A model generated the notes under the pieces. It was given only the letters and a program-made list of their open reading frames with translations, was not told the DNA's origin and ran no database searches. A program made the translations under genes and the position numbers. DNA of 64,000 nt. It comes from Prunella strophiata. Taxonomy: Eukaryota > Chordata > Aves > Passeriformes > Prunellidae. Location: the NCBI GenBank assembly GCA_036583965.1, contig JAZBQD010000026.1, positions 4,337,400 to 4,401,399 of the forward strand. The letters are read 5' to 3'. Numbering within the stretch: the first letter of the stretch is position 1; the number at the start of each line of letters is the position of its first letter. Below, in pieces: positions 25,060 through 37,000 of the stretch.

Positions 25060-25570
25060 CCCTCGGCATGGATGGGGAGCCCCAGCCTGACCCCCACCCC
25101 GCTGCAGCTCCAGTCCAATGAAGACCCCAATGCTGCTTGCTCTGCAGTGCGGGGGAGGCGGTGGTCTCTGCACCCCTCCCGGTATGGCTGGGGAACGCAC
25201 TTGCCTGGCCCCCATCCCCGCCTCGGTTCCATAGAGACCTCCGTGGGCTCGCGCTCTGGAGGGGGTTGGTCTCTGGAGTCACCCGGGATGGATGGGGAGC
25301 CCCCATGTGAACCCCATCCCCACCCGTTGCACAGCGCACCCCGTGCCCCCTGCAGTGGCGGGGGGGGGGGGGTTGTGCGACCCTTGTGCCTTTACGGGAG
25401 GGGTCTGGGCTCTGGGTCCCCCTCCTGTGGCTGGGGAACCCATCAGCCTGACCCTCATTCCCACTCTGCTAACATGGAGACCCCAAGTGAGATCCTCCCC
25501 GTTTGGGAGGCGGTCTCTGAGCCCCCTGCGATGGATGGGGAGCCCCAGCCTGGCGCCTATCCCCGGTGCG
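25060..25570 (+). repeat. Degenerate tandem repeat, units of about 95-150 bp
   Basis: The phrase ATGGATGGGGAGCCCC, or a variant such as ATGGCTGGGGAACGC, recurs near 25068, 25184, 25288, 25436 and 25531. Each copy is followed by CCTGACCCCCATCCC-like sequence and, before the next copy, GGAGG..GGTCTCTG. The copies are diverged and unequal in length, so this is an old minisatellite in ZMYM3 intron 1. Confidence 0.7.
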
Positions 25571-27436
25571 GGCTGGCACAGGGAGGCACGGGGGGCTGCC
25601 CTCATGGGGGACTGGGGCTGGCTGTGCCCCCCAGCTGTGTCAGTGCCCGGGCACAGGCTGGGCCCAGGGTTCATGGCTCCTGCGAGGCCCTGGAGCGCTC
25701 AGCCCAACGGGGCCTGTCCTTGCTGAGGGGCTGTGCTGGGCAGTGACAGCAAACAGCCCTGGCAGCCTCTGCCCCAAAGCTCTGCCCTGGCACCCGCCCG
25801 CGCTCGGCTCTCCCTGTGTCCCCAGGGGCTCAGCCTTTATGGTGCTGTCACCACAGGCAGGAGCAAAGTCTGTGGGGTTCAGCAGCAGCTGCTCTGTGAA
25901 CTGGATAACCTTTCTGACAGCCTTCCCCCTGTGTGGGGGAGTCTGCAGCTGCAATACAACATGCAGCCTCCTGCAGGCCTGCTGGGGGTGTGTGTCCCTG
26001 GGCACCATGTGCTGCTCTCGAGGATCTGGCCCCCGTGAGGGGAAGGTGCAGCCCTGCGGGGCTGAAGCTGCCTTGGGCTGCTGTGGGAGGCCCCAGTCTG
26101 CTGAGGCCCCCCCATGTGGGCAGTGTAGCTGTGGCCAACAAGGTGCCCTGGGGAGCATCAAGTACCTCCTGAGTGGTTCATAGAGGTGGAGGCAGGCCTG
26201 GCGAGGCAGGGAGCTGGCTGTGGTGTGTGCCCAGCATGGGAAAAGGCCCTGGCATCAGATGTGCTTGTGTGGGCAGAGGTAGTGCTGGACGTGTCAGGTG
26301 ATGGTGGAGGGTAGGATTTTCAACTGAGTGCTGAGGGATGGTTCCTGGAGCCTCTTTTGATGAGGATGAGAGCGGCTCTCCTCTGCTCCTGCTGTGCTTC
26401 CAGGTATGGCTTTTGTTCTAGGCTGTTACTTCTTTCCCTTTCATTGCAACTGCAATCCCCAAGAAAACTTTTAATCTGCATTTTCTTACCTAACCCTGCC
26501 TAGCCTGGGATCAAAGCTGGTGATAAGAGCATTGCCCTGTTGTTATTGTGAGCTCAGCCTTATGAAAGGAATATCCACAGCCTACAGAGCTTTAATGACT
26601 AACCTGAGCCTCACAGCTCCATAGTGCATATTTGCACAACCTCTTTTCCTCTCTGCACCTGCTCACATCTCTCTCCCTGTGAGTGCCCTTGCTTTGGAGG
26701 ATGACAGTGAGCAACACCAGATTCTTCCACATCTCTGGCAGCCAGAGCAAGGGCCCAGGCTGAGCCCTCACTTCAGGGGCAAAGCCCCTTGTATGATATC
26801 TTTGTGGATGTTGTGTGGTCAGTGATGCTGGGATGTACAACTGTGATGGACACAGATGTGCTGGCAGAAGCCTTGGTGCAGAAGGGTGGTGGTCAAAGCC
26901 ATCCAGTGGAAGTGTGGAATAGGCTACAGCTGTGACAGTGCATTTGTTAGCTTAGCAAAGGCAGTGCTAAAGATTTGACTGGATTTGTGGTTTAGTCTCA
27001 GTAGTGTTTTATTAACTTCTTCCTCTGCTGATGGTGCACGTCAGGGAATGGCAGTGTCTGAGACCATCCTCACCAGTCCTGCTGTCTCCTGGCCACTTGC
27101 TGTGAGCCTGCTCTGCTGGGCCAGCCCTGGGCAGCCCAAGGAGTGAGGAGTTGGTCTCTAGATGAGCTGAGATATTGCTCTGCTCAACACAAGCCTTACC
27201 AGGACCAGTCTGAACAGCTGCACGTGAGGTGAGGCCTCCCAGTGCTGAGATCCCTTTCCAGCACCTTGCAGAGGGATCTGGGGCTGTCAGTGAGGCAGAG
27301 GAGACAGCTCACACTGTGTTTCCAGTATTTTGGCTCTGCAAGGCCTCTTAAGGAAAATTATATGTTTTGTCTTCAATGATAGATCCTCTCAGAGACTCTG
27401 CCCTTTTATTTTCTGTCTCTTCCCTGTGCAGTAAGG

Positions 27437-27660
27437 TTTATTCACAGAACCACAGACAGATTTGGGTTGTAAGGGACCTCTAGAAGTGTCTGGTCCAACT
27501 GACCTCCTGCTCATAGCAAAGCTGACTTGAGCCCTTGTTGTTCAGGCTTTGTCCAGTTGGGTTTTGAGGACCTCCAGGCAGTCTGTGGCCTGTTCCCAGG
27601 CTGGAGCACTCCTCTGGAGAGTCACCTGCTGTCCTTGCAGCTGTCCTCTCCAGCTATCTG
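27437..27660 (-). mobile_element. CR1 LINE 3' fragment, antisense
   Basis: ACAGAACCACAGACAGATTT followed by GGGTTGTAAGGGACCTCT and GTCTGGTCCAACTGACCTCC is the reverse complement of a CR1 3' end, so the element's 3' terminus is at the left. The right boundary fades out in diverged sequence and is approximate. Confidence 0.7.
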
Positions 27661-30600
27661 TAGTTGCTTGTGTGCTGTGCCAGAACACTTTGTCAGGTGT
27701 TCTGGTGCCTTCCTGCAGCATTTGGGCAACAAGTAGACAGACCTGATGACCATCTGTTTTTTACCACTTCCAGGTCTTCTATTTTCTAATCATTATCTTG
27801 CTATCATTAAGGCAGTTTGGACAGACACTGCTCAAGCATGCTGTACCTCCAAGCCCTTTTTGTTGTGCTTCTGATAGTGCTTCCAAAGCTTTTTTACCCA
27901 GTCACCCCTTTCCCCTGTGTTTAACACTATTTTGGCTGTACAAACACCAGGAGAATTTTCTCTTGGACTTGATGGCTGAGTGGAGTTGGTTCTTGAAGCT
28001 GAATTGCTCTCCAGACAGCATTGCTGCTAAGGGTGTACTTGTTACTCTTTTCTCTGTTGCAAAGCCTTGACACTTAGTGCTTTGGGAGATCCATCTTACA
28101 AGATGTGAGGGGATCCAAGCAATTTCAAACTGCTGCCAGGATGGCAGTCTGGATGGATGAGGGTGCTCCTGTTACCTGTCTTAGCATTTCCTGCTATGGT
28201 TAGCAGTACATAATACTGAGATTGAGGAATGTTGCCAGCTATATTTGAAGTGTTGCAGGGAGTCTCCTGGTAAACCTAATTCCAGGCAATTCTGTGAGAT
28301 TTCTGAAATTTATCCTTCTTGCACTTTCTTGAAACTAAGGTGAAGTTTCTGGAATGCAAGCTCAAAATCCAGTTTGGTCATTCCTGCCTTTGAGGAATTT
28401 ACAGGAGACTCATGGCTGTGTGTTGCAGCACCAGCTGCTCAGTGCTGGAGGATTTAGGCTTTCTGGGGTCAGGGTGGCTGTGATACTACATTTGAGGCCT
28501 GCAGCCCTGAGCTGGGGCTCCTGCTGTAGGAAAATCTAGTGGTGATCTCCTTTCCTGGCTTTGGGACTATCAAAAAACAATTGCTGGAGTCTCAATGCTG
28601 CTGGTGAAATTCTGGAAAGGCCCTTTTTTTCCCTGTGTGCCAGTTACTGCTAAATAGACAGTCCCAGTCACACTGAAGACTGGCCTGAAGGGGATGTGGG
28701 GAAAGCTGCTGCAGTTTGCACTGATTGAGAACCAATAATACATTTGGAGGTGGGACAATGTTCACCAAACCCTGCCTGCAAAGCACAAGGACTTGACCAG
28801 TGGCATCTGCAGGAGCTGTAGCTGACTTGGAGTGAGTCACTGCATGTAAAACCTCCAAGTCACAGGGGGTTTACAGATCCCATGCTCAGTTGTTTAATCA
28901 TGTGTTTATGAGCTTGTCCAGCTTTGATTTCCAGCTTTTTGCATCCTTGTGTGCATCTGTCTGTATCTCTAAGGAGTTGTCTGCTGTAGATCTTCTTCCT
29001 TTGTGATTTTTTTTGAGATGGGTCACGTCTCCCCATTTCTTTTCAGGGAACAAAATAGGTTTAGCACTGGAGGGTATTCTCTAAACCATGGCTGATTGAT
29101 AAAGCAGTGGGATTCTTGTGTTACTGTGTCAGATTTTTTTTTTTTTTTAATTTGAAACATCTCAACTCTTCCAATAACTGTTATCAATTGTGGACAGTAG
29201 CCAAGAATGAGACAGTGATGGTCTAACATGGCATTGTGTGCAAGTAGCACTGTACTGAATGTCACCAAGTGGGCTTTGTGCTCTTTGAGTTTGCAGCTCA
29301 GAGAGCTGCCTCTCCAAAAACACTAGTAAGTAATGAAATCCTTTCTGCTCCTTTCTGGAGAATTTTGACTGGACTGGAATATGGTCCACAGTAGAGTGCT
29401 TAGCTTGCTGGTGATTCTTTGTAAATTCATTTGTGTTGAAGTGAGTTAGCCAATACATAATAAAGGTTTGCAGTGCTTGAATTTAGAATGCTATCACCTG
29501 TCCAGATAAACTCAGATAAGTCACAGCAGAGAAATTGGCTTCTGCTATACTCACCACTCAAAGTATAATATTATTAATGAAGACATGACTGAAATCTTGC
29601 TGGTAGGACACAATATTACTTTCTTAATGTTTCATTGATTGAGCTGTGTGTTGACGCTGTTGTTTTTGTTGAGAAATACTAGGTGGAGTGTTACTGTTTG
29701 TTCAAAAATTTGGCATAAAATATAGAAGCTTCTTCCAGAGCTCTGCTTAGGTCTTACAGACCTTGTAGATGGGAGGTGTCTGAAATGTTGATTTAAGTGT
29801 CTTTTACTAGTTAATTATTTTCATATTTCAAATTATCTCTAATAGTGAAAAAGATAATCCTTCAGCCTTCTAAAGTGTTGAAAATCTGAATACACGTCCA
29901 TGAACAGAAGTCCAGGACAGATACCCAAGCAGTTCCTGTTCCTTTGCTAGAGGAGAGCAGTAACTGCATGGCTATGGGATTTTTTAGTGGGCTGTAAAGA
30001 CTTCTGAGATGTTCTCTTCATCAGGAGGGAGTTAAGCACCATTTTTTTTTTTTTTGCTGTCTGTTTTTAATTAAATGTTTGATGGTAGATCCTCATTTCT
30101 GTAGGTAGGCCACATATTCCCCTGCTAATGGTTACCTGAGTTACAGCACCACTGATAAGCTGGATAAAGTCCCATGTAGTCACTTGGATGTGCTTAAGTG
30201 TCCTGGCAGAGATGTTGCACTTTGAGCATCCAGATCTGAGAGAAGATCCCATGTGCCCCTCTTTGGCAGAAAGAGCTGGGCAAGTCTGGTAGTCACAGGT
30301 ACTGCGTTTGGCCATCAGTGTCGTGTTCTGTGCCAGTCCTGCACACTTGGGGAGGACCCTCAGCTGTCCCATCACTTCTTTGGAAATGCTTACTTGCTAC
30401 CTGAGAAGCTACCTTGTGCTGCAGGCTGTTGTGCAAGAGACTTTGCTCCTTCAACTTGTTCTTCCCAAGAATATGTCTCTTACTGAGTACTGCAGGGTGT
30501 ACTTACTCCTAAGTAAGGAGTTCCCAAATGGAGCAGTTATATATGCTGCTAAGTGCAGGATTTCAGCACACTGCCTCCTCTTGGTTTGGCCAAGTCCTGT

Positions 30601-33600
30601 TGCACTGTACTCTCCTTGCTGTCCAGTTATGTGGCAGGAAAAGAGGAAGATTTTGAGCAGACCAGTGACCAAACCCCAATGACTGATCTGTGCATTAGCT
30701 GGTCCTGGAGTAAGAGAGGTGATGACTTGTGGTGGATCATTTCAGCACCTGCCAGAAACAATAAGCTGTTCTGTTTCTGTTGTAGAAAGTGAGAAAAGAC
30801 TTTACCAGAGATAAAGTGCACGCTCTGTTTGCAGCTTAACTCACTGTGAAGCTCAACAGAAGGCCCAGACAAATCTGACTGCCTGGGGCAGATAGAAGTA
30901 GAGCTTCTTACCTTGCTGCAGCAGAGCAGCTCTAATTTCTTCAGGTTGAGTTTGATTTCAGAGCAACCCACAGAACTGGAAAATACTGGAAAATTCTTTC
31001 CTATTTTGAGAGCCTCCTTCCTCATCCTTATCAGCTGGTAGTTGATAGCCACTATAAAGAATTAATTGTCAAGGACATTCTGTGCTTTCCCACTCACACT
31101 GTCAGCATCACCTTGGGTCCATCCTCAACTCTTAACTCCATCAGCTTTTCCAGATTCTTTTAAATATATCAAGAGTTGGCATTCATCTGCCCTGTATCAC
31201 CTTGGAGCTCTGCAGCAGCAGGTTGAAAATAAACAAAAGGAAAATACTTCTAAAAACTAAATGTTAAGCTGCAGGACTTAAAACCACTGGAATTTTAGGA
31301 GGTCCAAAGTATAAATTGTTTGAAAGTGGGATTAGGCAGATTCACAGAGGATTTGCCCAGTACAGACTCTAACAGGGACATTGTCAGTACAGCTCAAGCC
31401 AAGTAGTTCTTCAGCAGCTGAGTCTTTGACTGGGGGATGTGCTGAAGAGGAACATCCTGTTAGTTGTGTTTCTTATACTCTCTCCCCAGGTATCCATTCT
31501 TAGTGTGAATAGGAACAGGATATTTGAGCACATGGCCCTTTCATTGGACTGACTGTAGCAGTCCTTAGCTTTGCACAACCTAAGAAAAAGTTTTGGTTCC
31601 TTCTCCAGGACGTGTGAGCTGTTCTGCTGGGAGGATTCAGACAGAACTGATGAGAGGGGACAGGACCTCAAGCACAGGGGGCTGTGCTTTTAAACAGTGT
31701 GTGAGTGAGTGCTCTTACTGCAGTCTTGCCTCTGCAGAAAGGTCTGTTCAGCCAAATCCTGATCGTTTGGAGTTGCCTTCATCTGCAGAATACTTCTTCT
31801 CTCTGACTTTTCTGTGAGTCAAGGATGTTGCCATTAAGTCAGAGCTTTGTCTTGCATTGTATCACCCAAAGTTTGAAAGCAGTGTTAAGGTGTATGCTGT
31901 TAAACCAGATGCATTTGGTCCACTTGTAACATGAGTTACAGGACAAGTTTGTATATTGTTGCTTGCATTGTGCTCTGGGAGGGAATGCCCAAATGGATTT
32001 CTTATGCTCCAGATGTTTCCAGGGTCTATTTCTACAAAGCAAAGACTAGGCCAGCTGAAAGTGGGAATTGCTTTAGGATTGTCACCTTAGTGGTTCATTG
32101 CAAACTTGTGCAAACTGTCTGAGGTGATTCTGAGGGTTATGTTAGCTCTGTTAAGTATAGCTATAAATAAATTTTCCTTCTTCATCTGGATGCCTTGAGG
32201 TTTTTTTTTTTTTCTGATTACTGTAGGGTCTGCTGTCTGTCTGTGAAACTGGGTAGGGGATATCTTTGAGCAGGAGACATTGCTCATATTCTGAGCAGCA
32301 GGAAAAAAACGTGTTTATCATCTTGGAAGGGTTCTCATCTGCTTCAGATCCTTAGGACCTTTCTTTCAGATGTCTTTGTATTTCACTTTATTCTTATTTT
32401 TGTCAGCCAACCTAAAACATATATTAAATCCTGCATTGCTCTGGAATTGGCTTATTCTAAAAGTTTTGTCTCATCTTGTAACTAAAAGTGAACAGAAACA
32501 CCAAAGTCTTTGGGGGTGAAACTTGCTGAGCATTTCTAAAAATTACATTTGCTTTAGTTTCTGTTTGTGATTGTGGGAACAGTGCTTTATCTGCCACCAG
32601 GAAACAGAAAACATTACTGTGTATTTAGATAAAATAAGGAGGCAGTGGCTTTGAAATCCATTTGTTTGGTATGATTTCCTAAATTCCTGCTTGTCTAAAT
32701 TTCAGAAGTTGGGTACATTCTCTGTCCAAGTATGTTCTGTTTAGTTCTGAGCAAATAGTTTGTGAGTGAAAATTTGGTTGTTCTTTCAGAGGGAAGGATA
32801 TAAAAAAAGAATTAAACAGCCATCACCAGTGAAATTATATCAGGCTTCCTCTTTCATTGATATAGATGAGTTATGCCCACTGTAAGCCCAAATAGACAAA
32901 ACCACCATGTCTTCTCATTCAGGCCTTAAAACAGTGCTAAATTTAGAATTGGAATTACTCTGATAGGGAGGGATAGGTTGTTGCCACATCATTTGATTCT
33001 AGTGCCTTTTTTGTAGCGTCTACTTAGAGCCTGTTTGGGGACATGATGTTACTTCAAGTCTTACACGGCCTTCCCACTTGCAGACTGCAGCTCCTTCTCC
33101 CTTTCCCTCTTTGGGTTTGTCAACCATTATCTCCTTGTGGGGGTATAATTCAGTTTTAGACCATATTACTTACCTCATCTCACAGTCTTGACCTTTCTGT
33201 CTTATGATAATGTCAGCCACGAGGAGCTGGGCTGTAACTTTCCCTCTGAGGTTGGCAGTCTGCATCACACTTTCCTGTTCAAGTCACTGTTTGTGCCCTG
33301 TAAAATCACACTGGTATTTTTTCCTGACTCTGCATTGCCTGCTTGTGTCTATCTTGCTGTTTATTCTTATGATTGCTTTTAGCATCAGAGCTTTACCACC
33401 TTTCTTCTTGCCACTTTCCAGAACTCCTCCTAGTTCTAAATCAAGCTTTTCCAGGTGTTCCATGTCTGAATATTAGCCTATGTAGTTTTGGGGTTATGCA
33501 GTAGCTGTAGTTACACTATAACATAGTTTATATCTGTCCTCTGACAAGATTAATGCATGTTGTCATCCTGTATCTTAAGACTCACACTTCAGGGTCTGAA

Positions 33601-34096
33601 AGGAGTTACTTCTACTCCTATGTTTAAGAGAAAAAAGGTATATTTAAAAATTAAAGATGTGTTAGCTCCATAAGAGCAGATCAGGAGAAAGGACAGACCA
33701 GATTATTTGGATAGAGGAGAAGGCAGGGCTGAGGATAGTACCAAAGAACATTGGTGTGGAGCCTCCTGAATTGGTGCTTGAGCTATTTCTGATACCCCAG
33801 TGTGTCATTTAGCATAAGCAAGTTTCTTTGCTGTGCTGTGGTGAGGTGTGTGAGGACTATAGAGTTCCCAAAGGTCTGTTATACCAAACTACCTGCATCC
33901 TGCTGCTGACTTTTGTACCCTCACAAGTAGAGGTGATTCACCTGCTGGTGTCTGGTGTCCTGGTTATGGCCTGGCAGCATTCCTGGCCTTGTTTTACTCC
34001 AGCAGTGTTCAGAAGAGTGGACAGTTCATATTCTATGTTAGACTGTTTTTCATTAACTTGCAAGTCTCTCTCTCATTTCCAGTTGCCATCTTCTAA

Positions 34097-37000
34097 ATGG
34101 ATTCAAGTGAATTTTCAGGATCTTTGGACCCCATGCCTGACAAACCGCTCATTGGTGATCTCCCTGCTGACATGGAGTTTGGTGAAGATCTCCTGGGCTC
34201 CCAAACAGCTTCTACCCAGGAAGTTTCAGTTCTTCAGTCCCCTGGCTGGGATCAATCCAAGCAGATGACTGCAGATGGGGACTTGGACCTTGTAGTGAAA
34301 GCAGACAGCGCGTCTGAACTAAATAAATCCAATGACTGTGTTCTAGATAAACCTGGTGTCTTGGATATGCTGGAGAAACCTGGTGTCTTAAATGATTTGG
34401 GTAAAACTTCTGACTCGGTGGATAAACCAGAGGGTCTGGATGGGCTGTGTAAGGCACAACCTTCCCAGGACGTGGAGGGTGGACCAGCAGACTCCTCTGC
34501 CCCGTCTAGAGAAGCTGTTGGTCCAGAAACAGGGAAAGAAGGGGAGGATGCACCAAAAAATAATTCTGAGGATGTAAAGGAAGATGGTGCTGCTGCTATT
34601 CCTGCACTGTCTGGTGACAATGCCTCTGAATCACCCCAACAACCTGTCCCTGACTCCAGGGACCTCAGCAGTGCCCCAGCCACAGAGGAAACCACAGCAC
34701 AGTCCTCAAGTCCCACAGTGTCCCCCACCCCAACTCAGTCTTAAACAAACAAAGAAGATGAAGTTGAAGGCACCAAGGAAAAGCTCACCTGTGCAGAAGG
34801 AAGGGCTGACAGGGGAGGCAGAGGTGCAACTGAGCCAAGACAACAGAACTGCAGCTTTGCCCCCTGAGCTTGTGGAGAAAAACCGGGCAGAGCAAGGGGA
34901 TGATAAAGGGAAGAACTCACTTAAAGAAAACAGTGTACTCAAAGCACAGGAAGCCTTACCACCAACAGGTAAGTTGTTGACTCAGCAGAACCTGGCTTCC
35001 TGTTGCTCAGGAGGTCATCCAGCTACACACTGCTGAAGCTGGAGTCTGCTCTGCATTCCAGCTCATCCCCTGCTATGGAAATAACCAACTCTTCTGATGG
35101 TCTAGATTTGGGCAAAGCCTCTTGTGTAAAGGGAACAATGTTCTGGTGTGCACAAGCTCTTGCTCTGGCTTTCATGGCTTTAGCTGATTTTTGGTGCTTG
35201 TGGAAGCAAGGAGCTTCCCCAGTGAAGCTGTGGCTGCACATCAGCTTAGCTCACTCTCTTCATGGCTGGAGTCTTTGCTGGAACTGAGGGTCACCAGCAG
35301 GTGTTTCCAATAGGCAAAATTCCTCTGCCCAGGTTGGCCATCCCCAGGAGATGCTCAGTCTTGGTCAGAAGCAGTTGGAGGTAACTGCCCACTCAGCCTG
35401 TCCTCCCCCATGCAGGGAGGTCTCCCCCTTACAGGGCTCCTCCCAAGTCATGTGTTTGGATCTGCAGCTACAGGTGCTGGGTTTGGGAGCCTTCCACCAC
35501 CAGAACTGTACTTGATAGCCAGGACAGGCTGAGGCTTCATGTGCTGACTGACCCAAAGGGTGACTGCATTTGGAGAACACCTGTGCTCTTCTTTGGAGAA
35601 AAGCAAGATGTTAGATGCAAGCTTCTTCTGTGCTTCTGTTCCAGGAGAAAGCCTGTCTGGGAAGGGAAGCGAGCTGCCAGCTGAGAAGGTGAGGAGAATG
35701 CAGTCAAGTATGTATGGTGCAGGAGCATAGAGCGTGGCTGGCTGTTGTCAGACTCTGTGAGGGACAATGGCTGTCTTGTCAGCCCTCTGGAAAGGAGTTT
35801 GCATGACTCCTGTGACAGAATGATCCCTGTGCTCTGCCACTGTGCTGTAATGTGGCTTCAGTGTGTCCCTGTTACCTGCAGCTGAAATGTCATTCTCATA
35901 AACCTACTCCCCCCTCTCCTCTGTCTTGCTAGCTCTGATCAGGTGTCCATGGAGTTATCCATTTTCAGCCTAGGTATTGAGAAACCAAATCCCAGAAGTT
36001 GAAACTTCACCATAATCTGGAGTATTTATCCATGGGTGTCCTAGCTGCTAGTCCTAACTGTTTTCTGAATGTCCTCTAGGAGCAGAAAAGAAGCGAACGA
36101 CCCAGAAGATCAGAAACTGTCAGGCCTGAAACTGTGAACTCCTCAGACAGCAGTGAGTAACTGGGGTTGGCCAATCCTTGTTTTCAGCCAGAGAGAATGG
36201 CCCAGATCCATCATGGGAAGGTAGTTCTTGGTGTGAGTACAGTAGGAACTCTGGAATTTCTGTGTAGACTTCCCTTCTACACAGGACAGGTCCTTTCAGC
36301 CCACAAGTCTTCATCCTGGGGTACTTGCCTTGCTTTCTTAGGTCAAAACAGGGAGTGTTGTAGTATTTTTACAGTGGTGTGTGGACACCAAGCACTAAGT
36401 AACTGGGTGACATTTGGGGGTGTGCCCAGGAAATCCATCTTCCATCTCCTCACCCAAGAACTTTCTTCCTTTCTCTCTATGAGAGCAGGCTGTGTCTGAA
36501 GGAAGGTTGCATTGAAGTACATGAAGTGTCTGTTCTTTGAGATATTGAATGTCACCCTTGCCATTCCCTGGTATTTGTGTGTTGTTCCTTTATCACCTGC
36601 CTATGCTAGAATCTGGTGATCAGCACATTCCCTTTCTGGTCTAACAGTTCTTAAAGGGTGGATGTTCACACTTTGGGCTTCTGCTCAACCTTGGCATATC
36701 ATGACTTCCTAGACAGGAATTGTATTTAAGCCTGGTTTGTTTAAACACCTCTTGATTCATCTCCACTTACAACAGAATTTCTTTTAAGGGTCCCTTTATC
36801 ATTCCATCCAGACAGTAACAAACTACGTAGAGGGACTCTAGAAAGGTGACTCAGAAAATCCCAGCGTGTGTCTCACAGCAGAGCTTCTCACTTCCTAATG
36901 AGGGGTTTCTGATCTTCCTGTGCTGCTCTGCAGTTCCAGTCTCTGATGAAGACTCTGATGCGATGGTGGATGATCCCAACGACGAGGATTTCGTTCCTTT

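Larger units (their letters stand above)
22230..25060. promoter_or_regulatory. CpG island shared by the divergent NONO and ZMYM3 promoters
   Basis: A very GC- and CpG-rich block of about 2.8 kb with abrupt edges against AT-rich introns on both sides. It contains the first exons of NONO (minus) and ZMYM3 (plus) and several CCAAT or ATTGG boxes (22851, 22956, 22985, 24586). Many long overlapping open frames here are a by-product of high GC and carry no recognisable domain. Confidence 0.85.
24721..34082 (+). other. ZMYM3: ZMYM3 first intron
   Basis: About 9.4 kb between the putative non-coding exon and the first coding exon. The left 0.9 kb is G-rich and holds a degenerate tandem repeat; the rest is AT-rich with T-runs near 29,133, 30,043 and 32,200 and a CR1 fragment near 27.4 kb. 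No open frame here resembles a known protein. An additional 5' UTR exon could be hidden. Confidence 0.5.

Noticed and set aside
22957..25746. Several open frames of 190-458 codons on both strands in the CpG island
   Set aside because: Stop codons are rare in this GC-rich DNA. The frames overlap in all six readings and none has a domain or family start.
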